From contig CP069300.1 in the NCBI GenBank assembly GCA_016839165.1, forward strand, positions 3,348,001 to 3,412,000: 64,000 bases of DNA, given 5' to 3'. This stretch comes from Bradyrhizobium sp. PSBB068 (lineage in GTDB: Bacteria; Pseudomonadota; Alphaproteobacteria; Rhizobiales; Xanthobacteraceae). Made by a program: the position numbers and the translations under genes. Within the stretch, counting starts at the first letter, position 1; each line of letters begins with the position of its first letter. The notes under the pieces are model-generated. The model saw only the letters and a program-made list of their open reading frames with translations. It was not told the DNA's origin and searched no databases. Of this stretch, positions 7,635-15,867 are shown piece by piece.

Positions 7635-8722
7635 ACAGGATCGATCCGAAACTGGCGGCGACGCTGCGCCAGCCGCGCGAGCTGATCGATGCCGGCCTCG
7701 CGCCGGTCGACGCCGTTGCCGAGCTCGAACAGGTGGCGGCGCGCTATGCGGTCGCGGTGACGCCGGAGCTCGTCGCGTTGATCGACCCGGCCGATCCAGC
7801 CGACCCGATCGCGCGGCAGTTCATCCCGAGCGCCGACGAGCTCGTCGAGCAGCCCGGCGAGAACGCCGATCCGATCGGCGACGACGCTCGTTCGCCGGTC
7901 GGTGGGATCGTGCATCGCTATCCGGACCGGGTCCTGTTCAAGCTCGTCCATGTCTGCGCAGTCTATTGCCGGTTCTGTTTCCGCCGCGAAATGGTCGGGC
8001 CGGGAAAGGCCTCGGCATTGTCGGACGATGCCTACCGCGCGGGGCTCGACTACATCCGCAGCCATCCGGAGATCTGGGAGGTCATCCTGACCGGCGGCGA
8101 TCCGTTGATGCTGTCGCCGCGCCGGCTCGCCGAGATCATGGCCGATCTCGCCGCCATCGATCATGTGAAGATCATCCGCATCCACAGCCGCGTTCCGATC
8201 GCCGATCCCGAACGTATCAATCCCGAGATGATCGCGGCGCTGCGGGTGGAAGGGGCAACCACCTGGATTGCGATCCACGCCAATCATCCGCGCGAATTCG
8301 GTGCCAATGCCCGCGCGGCCTGCGCACGCCTCGCCGACGCCGGCATTCCATTGGTGAGCCAGTCGGTCCTGCTGCGCGGCGTCAACGACGATGCGGCGAC
8401 GCTCACGGCGCTGATGCGCGCTTTCGTCGAGTGCCGGATCAAGCCCTATTATCTGCACCATGGCGACCTTGCGCCCGGCACCGCGCATTTGCGCACCACG
8501 ATCGAAGCCGGGCAGGAGCTGATGCGGGCCCTGCGCGGGCGCGTCTCCGGACTTTGTCAGCCGGATTACGTGCTCGACATTCCCGGCGGTCACGGCAAGG
8601 CGCCGATCGGCCCGACCTATTTGTCGCAGCCGGTTTCCCGCGAACGTGAAGATGGCGCGGAACGGCGGTACCGTATCGTCGATTATTGCGGTGACGTTCA
8701 TTCCTACCCGCCGCAATCCTGA
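7631..8722 (+). CDS. epmB: EF-P beta-lysylation protein EpmB (lysine 2,3-aminomutase family)
   Basis: A 363-residue radical-SAM/PLP enzyme. The cluster-binding motif is Cys109-x3-Cys113-x2-Cys116 (CAVYCRFC). TGGDPLML is the SAM-binding GGE-like segment, and the C-terminal DIPGGHGK is typical of KamA-type aminomutases. EpmB isomerises L-alpha-lysine to (R)-beta-lysine, the substrate of EpmA. Its four-base overlap with epmA and vicinity to efp decide for EpmB rather than catabolic KamA, which is also longer. No epmC (hydroxylase) is in the window. Confidence 0.92.
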   Translation: MNRIDPKLAATLRQPRELIDAGLAPVDAVAELEQVAARYAVAVTPELVALIDPADPADPIARQFIPSADELVEQPGENADPIGDDARSPVGGIVHRYPDRVLFKLVHVCAVYCRFCFRREMVGPGKASALSDDAYRAGLDYIRSHPEIWEVILTGGDPLMLSPRRLAEIMADLAAIDHVKIIRIHSRVPIADPERINPEMIAALRVEGATTWIAIHANHPREFGANARAACARLADAGIPLVSQSVLLRGVNDDAATLTALMRAFVECRIKPYYLHHGDLAPGTAHLRTTIEAGQELMRALRGRVSGLCQPDYVLDIPGGHGKAPIGPTYLSQPVSREREDGAERRYRIVDYCGDVHSYPPQS

Positions 8723-8761
8723 GGCGGCAATGGGCGGGGCCGCGGCATCGAAAATGCTGTG

Positions 8762-8902
8762 ATGTTCGGCTTCTTTGCGGTGCTGGTCGCCGCAGGAATC
8801 TGGCTCCTTGGCACCATGGCCGATATACCGAAGGGACAGGATTGCGCAGCGCAAGGGCGGCGCAACTGTGCTACCGTCGAGGTGCCGGAACGGGCGCGAT
8901 AG
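8762..8902 (+). CDS. Small membrane protein, 46 residues
   Basis: Short ORF just after epmB. It begins MFGFFAVLVAAGIWLLG, a single N-terminal membrane segment or signal, followed by a polar tail with two cysteines (QDC and RNC). The codons are GC3-rich like the neighbours, but the Shine-Dalgarno is weak. No function is recognised. It could be an exported microprotein or a chance ORF; the hydrophobic-then-Cys pattern favours a real gene. Confidence 0.45.
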   Translation: MFGFFAVLVAAGIWLLGTMADIPKGQDCAAQGRRNCATVEVPERAR

Positions 8903-8924
8903 GGTTGAGAAGCGGAGACGCGAG

Positions 8925-9191
8925 ATGCGGAAGACAGTTTTGTTGATGGCTCTGATGACGGTTGGCCTCGGAACGCCCCAACTGGGAACGTCGCTGGCCT
9001 GGGCGCAGCAGCAGGGCGGATCGTCCTCCATGCAGAAAAATTCGGGGGTGCCGGACGCGCCGGTCGGACATCGTCAGCCGCGCCGCGGCGACGTTGGCAA
9101 CGAGAAGAACATCAGCGATCCGAACAGCCAGGCCAACAAGGAAGACGCGGCGCTCGACAAGAAGATCAAGAGCATCTGCCGCGGCTGCTAA
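8925..9191 (+). CDS. Small exported protein, 88 residues
   Basis: ATG 8925 is preceded by GGAGACGCGAG. Residues 1-28 form a signal peptide ending SLAWA before QQQ. The mature 60 residues are polar and probably disordered (rich in Asn, Asp, Gln, Lys) and end ICRGC, a Cys-x2-Cys tail. I recognise no domain. It faces the DAHP synthase gene convergently, 66 bases away. Confidence 0.65.
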   Translation: MRKTVLLMALMTVGLGTPQLGTSLAWAQQQGGSSSMQKNSGVPDAPVGHRQPRRGDVGNEKNISDPNSQANKEDAALDKKIKSICRGC

Positions 9192-9257
9192 ACCACGGAA
9201 GAGACCGGCGGAGCGCGGTATCCGCCCCGCCGGCAACGCTCAATCCGTCCGGCCGCG

Positions 9258-10343
9258 TCAGGCCGAACGCTCTTGCAAGCCGTCACGCCGCACGCCGCGC
9301 CGTGCGTCGACGGCATCGGCCAGCTGCTTCAAGACGTCAGCCGTCGTCGCGAGGTCGATGCAGCCGTCGGTGATGCTCTGGCCGTAGGTCAGTGGCTTGC
9401 CCGGCACGACGTCCTGGCGTCCCGCGACAAGGTTGCTCTCGATCATCACGCCGATGATGCGCTGTTCGCCTGCCGCGACCTGCTTTGCGATGTCGGCGGC
9501 AACCAGCGGCTGGTTCTCCGGCTTCTTGCTGCTGTTGGCGTGGCTGGTGTCGATCATCAGCCGCGCCGCGACCCCGGCGCGGCCGAGCTCGGTTGCGGCG
9601 GCATCGACGCTCGCGGCATCATAGTTCGGCACCCGGCCGCCGCGCAGGATGACGTGGCAGTCCTCGTTGCCGCTGGTGGCGGCGATCGCCGAGCGGCCGC
9701 CCTTGGTGACCGCCATGAAGTGGTGCGGGTGCGACGCCGACTTCACCGCATCCGCCGCGATCCGCACGCCACCGTCGGTGCTGTTCTTGAAGCCGACCGG
9801 GCACGACAGGCCGGACGCCAGCTCGCGATGGATCTGGCTCTCGGTGGTGCGGGCGCCGATCGCGGCCCAGGAGACCAGATCGGCGATGTATTGCGGCGTT
9901 GTCATGTCGAGGAATTCGGTGCCGGCCGGCAGGCCGAGATTGTTCACCGCCGACAGCACGTTGCGGGCGAGCCGCAGGCCCTTGTTGATGTCGAAGCTGT
10001 TGTCGAGGTCGGGATCGTTGATCAGCCCCTTCCAGCCGACGGTGGTGCGCGGCTTCTCGAAATAGACCCGCATCACGATCTCGAGGCGGTCGGCGAGCTG
10101 TTCGCGCAGGCCGGCGAGGCGCTCGGCATAATCGACGGCCGCCGCGGGATCGTGGATGGAGCAGGGGCCGACGACGACCAGCAGGCGGTCATCGCTGCCG
10201 TTGAGGATCGCGTGGATGGCATTGCGGGCGCCCATCACGACGCGTGTCGCCGTCAGGGTGCGCGGGACCTCCCGCATCACCTCTTCAGGCGTACTCAGTT
10301 CTTTCAATTCCTTGATGCGAAGATCGTCTGTCGTACTCAACAC
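9258..10343 (-). CDS. aroG: 3-deoxy-7-phosphoheptulonate (DAHP) synthase, class I
   Basis: A 361-residue AroFGH-type enzyme condensing phosphoenolpyruvate and erythrose-4-phosphate, the first step of the shikimate pathway. Visible signatures are VVVGPCSIHDP, MRVYFEKPRTTVGWKGLI, GFKNSTDGG and IDTSHANSSKKPE, all core class I motifs. Start: GTG 10341-10343 is preferred because AAAGGAG lies six bases upstream and family proteins begin near here; an in-frame ATG at 10382 lies inside the terminator region. The gene follows an attenuator with an aromatic-rich leader peptide, so expression probably depends on charged tRNAs for Trp, Phe and Tyr. Confidence 0.93.
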   Translation of the reverse strand: MLSTTDDLRIKELKELSTPEEVMREVPRTLTATRVVMGARNAIHAILNGSDDRLLVVVGPCSIHDPAAAVDYAERLAGLREQLADRLEIVMRVYFEKPRTTVGWKGLINDPDLDNSFDINKGLRLARNVLSAVNNLGLPAGTEFLDMTTPQYIADLVSWAAIGARTTESQIHRELASGLSCPVGFKNSTDGGVRIAADAVKSASHPHHFMAVTKGGRSAIAATSGNEDCHVILRGGRVPNYDAASVDAAATELGRAGVAARLMIDTSHANSSKKPENQPLVAADIAKQVAAGEQRIIGVMIESNLVAGRQDVVPGKPLTYGQSITDGCIDLATTADVLKQLADAVDARRGVRRDGLQERSA

Positions 10344-10380
10344 GGCTGGCTCCTTTGGAGTTTTGGGACCTGCCGGCAAC

Positions 10381-10406
10381 AAAAAAGCCGCCAGGTCTGG
10401 CGGCTT
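10381..10406 (-). terminator. Attenuator terminator upstream of aroG
   Basis: Read on the minus strand, AAGCCGCCAG (10406-10397) and CTGGCGGCTT (10394-10385) form a stem closed by a very short loop and followed by six T. It lies 38-63 bases before the GTG start and can be pre-empted by pairing of its first arm with the leader segment at 10453-10461. Confidence 0.88.
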
Positions 10407-10430
10407 GTTTTGGACGTCTGCTGCAATTCT

Positions 10431-10511
10431 TCAGATTGAGCGCGATCCTCCTGCCGCCAGCGAGCTGTCGTAGCTAAAGTACCAAAAATAGCTGGTGGCG
10501 ACGGTGATCAT
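10431..10511 (-). CDS. Aromatic-rich leader peptide of the aroG attenuator, 26 residues
   Basis: ATG 10509-10511 opens a 26-codon reading frame whose codons 8-14 encode Tyr-Phe-Trp-Tyr-Phe-Ser-Tyr, six aromatic residues in seven, ending in TGA at 10433-10431. Codons 5-7 (GCCACCAGC) can pair with codons 17-19 plus one base (GCTGGCGGC, 10461-10453), eight of nine matches, and the latter can instead pair with the terminator's first arm. This is the 1:2, 2:3, 3:4 arrangement of ribosome-mediated attenuation. There is no Shine-Dalgarno and the predicted transcription start is at or one to two bases before the ATG, so it may be a leaderless ORF as described for rhizobial trpL. Confidence 0.85.
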   Translation of the reverse strand: MITVATSYFWYFSYDSSLAAGGSRSI

Positions 10512-10518
10512 GGGCGGC

Positions 10519-10547
10519 TCTATAGCGCAGGGATTTGGGGCTGTCAC
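10519..10547 (-). promoter_or_regulatory. Predicted promoter of the aroG leader transcript
   Basis: On the minus strand GTGACA (10547-10542) and TATAGA (10524-10519) are separated by exactly 17 bases, a good sigma-70-type match. The usual start distance places the first transcribed base at about 10511-10513, on the leader ATG. Confidence 0.6.
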
Positions 10548-10579
10548 TACCCCAAATCAAGACCCCCGGCAGTTCGCCG

Positions 10580-11152
10580 TCAGGTGTTGCGCGCCGCCAA
10601 CGCCATGCCGATCAGGGTCGCCCCGCCGAACATCAGGTTGAGACCGACGAGGAGGCCGATGGCCCATCCCGCCGACTCCGGCAGCCCCGCGATGATGAAG
10701 AAGGCGACCAGAATATCCATCAGGCCCGCGATCAAAAGCCACGACCAGCGTCCCGACAGTTCGCGGCGATGCTCCAGCGCGTACATGATGGTGGCGATGC
10801 CCTCGGCGACGAAATAGGCGCCAGTGACGATGGTCAGCGTCAGCACGCCCTGCATCGGGCGCGCCAGCAGCACCATGCCGGCCAGCACGGCGAGCGTGGC
10901 CGAGATCAGCGACCACCAGAAGCCCGGCATGCTGCGCGCCCAGAACGTCACGATCAGCCCGCCGATTCCGGAGATCAGGAACATCCAGCCGAGGAAGATG
11001 GTGACGGCGAGGCTCGCGAATGTGGGCACGATCAGCGCTGCGATGCCGAGGATCACGAGCAGGATGCCTTCGAACAGGAAAGCTTTCCAGTGCGCCTTGA
11101 CGGCGGCCTTCATCTCGGATCGCAGCTTGTCGAGGTCGTTGGACAGGGTCAT
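10580..11152 (-). CDS. HdeD family membrane protein
   Basis: A 190-residue integral membrane protein. After a polar N-terminus (about 22 residues) it shows five to six hydrophobic helices with the HdeD pattern FEGILLVILGIAALIVP, MFLISGIGGL and DILVAFFIIAGLPESAGW. E. coli HdeD is linked to acid resistance at high density; in rhizobia the role is unknown. Start ATG 11152 is preceded by GGGAGAG. It lies 32 bases after the PrsW-like gene on the same strand, suggesting co-transcription, and ends just before the aroG promoter. Confidence 0.8.
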   Translation of the reverse strand: MTLSNDLDKLRSEMKAAVKAHWKAFLFEGILLVILGIAALIVPTFASLAVTIFLGWMFLISGIGGLIVTFWARSMPGFWWSLISATLAVLAGMVLLARPMQGVLTLTIVTGAYFVAEGIATIMYALEHRRELSGRWSWLLIAGLMDILVAFFIIAGLPESAGWAIGLLVGLNLMFGGATLIGMALAARNT

Positions 11153-11184
11153 CGCGGCTCTCCCAATCTGCGAACGTAGGTATC

Positions 11185-12222
11185 CTAACCCTGGCCCGGC
11201 GCGGACGGAAAGCCTTCCGAGGCGGTCCGCATCCGGTTGCGGCCGAAGAAGTAGACGGCGGTGGTCGCGACCAACAGCGCCAGTCCGATCAGGATCGAGG
11301 TGAAGCCGATCGGGATCAGGATGAAGGACGCATTGCGCTCGGGATTGACGTACCAATGATGCAGCGAGGTGAGCAGGAAGGCGACCCCGGCAAAGCCGGT
11401 GCCGCCGCCGATCAGCAGCAGCGCCCACATCCGTCGCAACTGGCTCAGCCGCTCGCGCGCGACATCTGTGCGCGGGGCATGATGCCTGCCGAGGCGGCGC
11501 ACCAGGCGGACCGCAAAGCCGATCGAGGAGAAGCCGATCAGCACGCTGGCCGTGCCGAGCAGCAGGTGTGTGGTCGAGCTGAGGTCGGGGATCCGCTGCA
11601 GCGCGAGCAGCGGGAAGTCGAACGCCGCATGCAGCAGGACCGGTGCGACCAGCACCAGCGCCCAATTGGTGATGCGCGCCCAGTCGCGGTGACCGCGGTA
11701 GGCGCCGAGCGCGCCGCCGGAGCGCGCGATCGCAAGGTAGGCGCCGGCGATGATGCCGAGTGCGCCGTGGAACGGTACGGTGAGCACGCTGCGCAACGCC
11801 GCGAGCGCGCGCCACATGTCCTTGTGCTGGACCAGATAGGCGAGGTTTTCATAGGCGGCGAAGCCGAGGCCGGCAGCCGCGCCGTACACCACGGTATCCA
11901 TCGGGTCGGCAAAGGCGCGGCGCCGCGTCGAGATGGCGACGATGACGAAAACCTTGACGATCTCCTCCGGCGCCGCGACGCCGAACAGGGCGCGCACCGC
12001 CTGCGTCGCCCAGGGATTGTCGGGAATAGCGAGCAGCGCATTGAAGGGAATGCGTGCCAGGCCGAGCAGCGAGATGCTGGCCGCGCCGAGCACGAAGGCG
12101 AGCCATACCTGCACCGGCGGTCCGGGGCGCTCGTCAGCGGCGATCACCAGCCACAGCACCAGCAGTGCTGGTGCGATGGCGGCGGCGCCGATCACAGTCG
12201 GAAGCGACTCAAGCAACAACAT
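11185..12222 (-). CDS. PrsW family intramembrane metalloprotease
   Basis: A 345-residue multi-pass protein. The PrsW catalytic set is readable: Glu86-Glu87 in APEEIVK, Glu125-Asn in AAYENLAYL, His152 in FHGALG and His198 in LLHAAFDFP. PrsW of Bacillus cleaves an anti-sigma factor at site 1; family members also include CAAX-type proteases. ATG 12222 starts immediately before the first membrane helix; the frame stays open to 12564 but the extra 114 residues have no membrane or conserved pattern. Followed 32 bases later by the HdeD gene. The target is unknown. Confidence 0.8.
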   Translation of the reverse strand: MLLLESLPTVIGAAAIAPALLVLWLVIAADERPGPPVQVWLAFVLGAASISLLGLARIPFNALLAIPDNPWATQAVRALFGVAAPEEIVKVFVIVAISTRRRAFADPMDTVVYGAAAGLGFAAYENLAYLVQHKDMWRALAALRSVLTVPFHGALGIIAGAYLAIARSGGALGAYRGHRDWARITNWALVLVAPVLLHAAFDFPLLALQRIPDLSSTTHLLLGTASVLIGFSSIGFAVRLVRRLGRHHAPRTDVARERLSQLRRMWALLLIGGGTGFAGVAFLLTSLHHWYVNPERNASFILIPIGFTSILIGLALLVATTAVYFFGRNRMRTASEGFPSAPGQG

Positions 12223-12646
12223 GAGCCGAACGGGCCCCTTCAATGGCACCACAGCGGTGCGCTCCGAAGAAATGGCAGCAAGTTCAGCGGATTGCAAATG
12301 GACGATTGGAGGAATCGGTTCGGCTGGCGCCGTTCTCGTGTCCAATATGTCACGGTGCCTGCGAAAGCGCGGCCGAAACGCGTCGATCAGATCAAGAAAG
12401 AGCGGTCGCCGGAAGGTGCCTGACGGCGGAAGGGGACCGGGCACCGCGCCACGACTGCAGCACCGATCCGCCGATTGCGGCGAATTTGCACGGCAGGTGG
12501 CGTCGGCCTCTGCCGGGCAAAACGAAGTGCTACGCTGTCGCGGCGCGCTCAGGGCGCTTCGCAAGGCCTTCGCAAGTTTCGGGCACTGCGTGCCCTTCGT
12601 TGAGTTATAGTACAGCGGGGAGTGACTGATCCGGTAAAAGCCAGAG
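12223..12646. other. Intergenic region between PrsW-like and TauE-like genes
   Basis: 424 bases between divergent genes. Open frames on both strands here look like GC-driven shadows. No repeat, tRNA or terminator was recognised; both promoters should lie here. Confidence 0.4.
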
Positions 12647-13552
12647 ATGCCTTCGATTGATTCTGCTGTGATCGTTCTTGCCGCGAGCGCTCTGTTTGCG
12701 GCCTTTGTAAACGGTGCGCTGGGTTACGGGTTCTCGTCGCTGACGGTGCCGGTCGCACTCGTCTTCTACACCAATCGCGTCCTCAATCCCGCGATTGTCA
12801 TCGTCGAAGTCGTCGTCAATCTATGCGTCCTTTGCATCAACCTGAAAGGCGTTCCGGCGGTGTGGCGGCGCATCCTGCCGATCCTCATCGGCATGCTGCC
12901 CGGCATCGCAGTCGGCGCCTTTGCGCTGACGTCGCTGCAGCCCAGCTGGATCAAATTCGCCACCTATTCGATCATTCTGCCGCTGATCCTGCTGCAGGCC
13001 GCCGGCTGGCGGAGGCCGATCCAGTCGAAATGGCTGGTCGGCTTGCCTTTTGGAACGATGCTGGGCGTCCTGTACTCGGTCACGACCATTTCCGGGCCGC
13101 CGCTGGCGATCCTCTTCAACAACCAGGGCCTCGTCAAAGATGAATTTCGGGCCGGCCTCGCGCTGGTCCGGGTGACGGAGTCCGGCCTGACCGCGATCGC
13201 GTACTACAACCTCGGTCTGTTCATCGAAGAGAGCCGGAGCATCTTGTTCGTGCTCGTTCCTTGCGTCGTCGTCGGCATACCGCTCGGCGCCTTTCTGATC
13301 CGGCGGCTGGATGCCGAAACGTTTCGCCGGATCTGCATGAGTTTTGATGCGTGGGTCGTGGGGTTTGGCCTGTCACGCGTGTTGATCGAAGTGAAGCTGA
13401 TGGAAAGCCCGTGGGCCTACGGCGTCATGGTCGCCACGATCCTGATCGACGTCTGCTTGCTGTACGTCTTCTTCACGGCGAGGCGAGGGACGGTACAAAG
13501 TTCGCACGCGCTGGCCTCGCTGAGATCCGGCAACCGGGGCGGTTCGACCTGA
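12647..13552 (+). CDS. TauE/SafE family membrane transporter
   Basis: A 301-residue protein with about eight hydrophobic helices in two similar halves. The first half begins LFAAFVNGALGYGFSSLTVP and the second has TTISGPPLAILFNNQG, the paired glycine-rich re-entrant-like motifs of TauE/SafE. Members export sulfite, sulfoacetate or other organic anions. The gene is single and no sulfonate genes are near, so the substrate cannot be assigned. It converges on the M20 amidase gene with 22 bases between. Confidence 0.82.
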   Translation: MPSIDSAVIVLAASALFAAFVNGALGYGFSSLTVPVALVFYTNRVLNPAIVIVEVVVNLCVLCINLKGVPAVWRRILPILIGMLPGIAVGAFALTSLQPSWIKFATYSIILPLILLQAAGWRRPIQSKWLVGLPFGTMLGVLYSVTTISGPPLAILFNNQGLVKDEFRAGLALVRVTESGLTAIAYYNLGLFIEESRSILFVLVPCVVVGIPLGAFLIRRLDAETFRRICMSFDAWVVGFGLSRVLIEVKLMESPWAYGVMVATILIDVCLLYVFFTARRGTVQSSHALASLRSGNRGGST

Positions 13553-13574
13553 TCGCGGCGTCGCGATGAAGCGG

Positions 13575-14807
13575 CTAGCCGGCCAGCAGCCGCCGGCAGG
13601 TGTCGACGAACACCTCGGCGCCGGTGACGATGTCGGCGTCGTCGGTGTTCTCGCTCCAGTGATGGCTGATGCCACCGATCGACGGCACGAACAGCATCGC
13701 CGCCGGCATGAGGGTGGCGAGGACCTGGGCATCATGGCCAGCGCCGCTCGGCATGCGGATGGATTTGCCGCCGGCGCAGGCCGCGCTCGCGGCCTCGATC
13801 GCGTCCTGGAAAGCGGGTGTCATCATCGCGGGCACCCCGGTGCGGATGCGCTCGACCTTGACGCTGCAACGGCCCTGCGCCGTCGCCTCGTCGGCCATCC
13901 GGTGCAACTGCGCCTCGAGACGCGCGATCACCTCCGGATTGTCGTCGCGGATCTGGAACAGCATCTCGGCGCCGCCCGGGATGATGCTCGGTGCGCCGGG
14001 GTCGAGCGTGATGCGTCCGGTGGTCCACACCGTGCGCGGTCCGCACAGGGCAGGGAAGCTGTCGTCGATCGCGACGCAGAACCGCGCCAGTGCCAGGCCC
14101 GCATCCTTGCGAACGGCCATCCGTGTGGTGCCGGCATGGTTCTGCTCGCCGATGAAGCTGATGCGATATTGCCAGATGCCTACGATCGAGGTGACGACGC
14201 CGATCTTGAGCCGGCTCGCTTCCAGCGTGTCGCCTTGCTCGATATGTGCCTCGAGATAGCCGATATGGCGGCCGGCTTCGGCGGTGAGGCGCGGGCGCCC
14301 GGCAAAGCCGGCGTCGCGCAGCGCCTCACGCATGGTGCGGCCGCTGGAGCGATCGCGCGCTGCATCGATATCGGCTTCGGTCACGGCGCCTGCGTAGGAG
14401 CGGCTGCCGAGGAAACTGCCGAAATGACCTTCCTCGTCGCACCATGCGGCGACTTCGACCGCGCCGTTGATGCCGGGATCGCCGTTGATGACGCGCGCGG
14501 CTTCCAGCGCATAGACCACGCCGAGCGGCCCATCGAGCCAGCCTGCATGGTTCTGGCTTTCGAGATGCGAGCCCGCTAGCAGCTTCGGCCCCGCTTTCGC
14601 ACTGCTGCCGAGCACGTTGCCGATGCCATCGATCGTGGCGACAAGATCAGCATCGGGCAGGCGGGACGCGAGCCAGCCGAGCGAGCGCAGATGCGGCTCC
14701 GAGAATGTCGGCTTGTGCACGCCGGTCTTGTAGGCACCGATCGCGCGCAGCGCATTGAGATCGGCGAGCACGCGCTTGCCGTCGAAGCGACCGTTGATGC
14801 CTGGCAT
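13575..14807 (-). CDS. M20 family Zn-dependent hydrolase (hydantoinase/carbamoylase type)
   Basis: A 410-residue amidase of the N-carbamoyl-L-amino acid hydrolase / allantoate amidohydrolase / ureidoglycolate family. Visible motifs are GSHLESQNHAGWLDGPLGV (metal His/Asp), CDEEGHFG (catalytic Glu and metal Glu), QNHAGTTRM (dimer-domain substrate residues) and SGAGHDAQ with GISHHWSE (second metal site). These enzymes release ammonia and CO2 or an amino acid from ureido compounds. Without purine-degradation neighbours the exact substrate (carbamoyl-amino acid, ureidoglycine or similar) is open. Confidence 0.85.
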   Translation of the reverse strand: MPGINGRFDGKRVLADLNALRAIGAYKTGVHKPTFSEPHLRSLGWLASRLPDADLVATIDGIGNVLGSSAKAGPKLLAGSHLESQNHAGWLDGPLGVVYALEAARVINGDPGINGAVEVAAWCDEEGHFGSFLGSRSYAGAVTEADIDAARDRSSGRTMREALRDAGFAGRPRLTAEAGRHIGYLEAHIEQGDTLEASRLKIGVVTSIVGIWQYRISFIGEQNHAGTTRMAVRKDAGLALARFCVAIDDSFPALCGPRTVWTTGRITLDPGAPSIIPGGAEMLFQIRDDNPEVIARLEAQLHRMADEATAQGRCSVKVERIRTGVPAMMTPAFQDAIEAASAACAGGKSIRMPSGAGHDAQVLATLMPAAMLFVPSIGGISHHWSENTDDADIVTGAEVFVDTCRRLLAG

Positions 14808-14989
14808 GGATGGACTCCGGATTTGCGTCTTTTGATTTGCGTCTGGATTTTGCGGCTTGGCGCCGCAATCCCGTCTTGATGCCGTCGTGGTTGAATGCGA
14901 CGGAACAATCAGGGTGAACGATTTCTTAGCGGTTCTGCTCTTAGGTCGCGGTACTGGTGTCGCGGTACGAATAGCGTGTGAGTGTGATC

Positions 14990-15328
14990 ATGTCTGCATT
15001 CCGGAACTGGGCTCGCAAGGCCGCTGTGCTGTTTCTTCCGATCGCGCTCGGCGCCTGCGCGCAATATTCGCAGCAATACAGCATGACCACCCCGCCGTCC
15101 GGAACCGGGCCATTGGCCTGGGACGGCGCCGGACAGGATCCCAACGCCCCGCAGCCGCGCCGCCATGCGCGCAATGTGTCACCGGCGGCGGAGACGCAAT
15201 TGTCGGATGCAGATGCCGACGACCGGCTGGCGCGCAAGCTCGTGATCTGCAGCACCTGCATCAAGCAGGCGCCGGCGGTGGCGGCGGCGCAGCAGACCAA
15301 TCGTCAGGACGTCGCCAGCAATCACTAG
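14990..15328 (+). CDS. Small predicted lipoprotein
   Basis: 112 residues from ATG 14990 (an in-frame GTG lies four codons earlier). The N-terminus has a basic start, a hydrophobic stretch and a lipobox ending LGAC at Cys23, so it should be lipidated and envelope-anchored. The remainder is polar with a C-terminal Cys-x2-Cys (ICSTCIKQ). No domain recognised. It is divergent from the M20 hydrolase. Confidence 0.65.
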   Translation: MSAFRNWARKAAVLFLPIALGACAQYSQQYSMTTPPSGTGPLAWDGAGQDPNAPQPRRHARNVSPAAETQLSDADADDRLARKLVICSTCIKQAPAVAAAQQTNRQDVASNH

Positions 15329-15401
15329 CCGCCGGCGCGGTGTGTGTTGCCGCCGGCCTGAGGCCTTAGTTAGGCCACGATGTCGGCCGATGCGCACCCC
15401 C

Positions 15402-15551
15402 ATGTCGTTCCGAAGATTCATTGTTCCCGCCGTCGTCGTCGCGCTAGCCACCGTCATCCTGATTCATGTGGGCGGTTCGCGGGCCCACGCGCATGTGCCG
15501 TCGCATTGCGGCTTCTGGACCTCGATCGAGGCCGGATTGTCTTGCAGATGA
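15402..15551 (+). CDS. Small exported protein, 49 residues
   Basis: ATG 15402 (alternative in-frame ATG 15390). The sequence has an N-terminal signal (IVPAVVVALATVILIHVGG, likely cleavage after AHA) and leaves a mature peptide of about 20 residues with two cysteines (HCGFW and LSCR). It follows the lipoprotein gene by 73 bases. Function unknown; the signal/Cys pattern is the only support. Confidence 0.45.
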   Translation: MSFRRFIVPAVVVALATVILIHVGGSRAHAHVPSHCGFWTSIEAGLSCR

Positions 15552-15707
15552 CCTCCTAGAGGTGATCCGGCGGCAATCCGGGAAAAGCGTTCTGGACGCT
15601 TGCCCGGCCGGCCAATCGCCACTATACGTTCGCCCGTCGCGGCCGTTCGCCGGTAGCGGCCAGTCCGGCCTATCTCACGTTTAACGTATTGATTTGCCGG
15701 GAGTTTT

Positions 15708-15782
15708 GCTCCCTTCGTCTATCGGTTAGGACGCCACCCTTTCACGGTGGAGAGAGCGGTTCGATTCCGCTAGGGAGCGCCA
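15708..15782 (+). tRNA. tRNA-Glu (anticodon TTC)
   Basis: Acceptor arms GCTCCCT and AGGGAGC pair perfectly; the D-loop contains TCGGTTAGGAC, the anticodon stem CCACC/GGTGG encloses loop CTTTCAC with anticodon TTC, the T-arm is GCGGTTCGATTCCGC, and CCA is encoded. Its last 17 bases plus two more are repeated at 19313-19331, marking it as the integration target of the adjacent element. Confidence 0.97.
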
Positions 15783-15784
15783 GC
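15766..15784. repeat. attL-like direct repeat within the tRNA-Glu 3' end
   Basis: TCCGCTAGGGAGCGCCAGC, 19 bases identical to 19313-19331 in the same orientation. The repeat covers the end of the T-arm, the 3' acceptor strand and CCA, as is usual for tyrosine-recombinase integration into tRNA genes. Confidence 0.85.
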
Positions 15785-15867
15785 TTGATGTAAGCTGTTG
15801 TTATTCCTGCAACCCCTTGCTAGGCAACGATTTCTTGGCCGCCTCTGGCACAGCGAGGTGGTACAGA

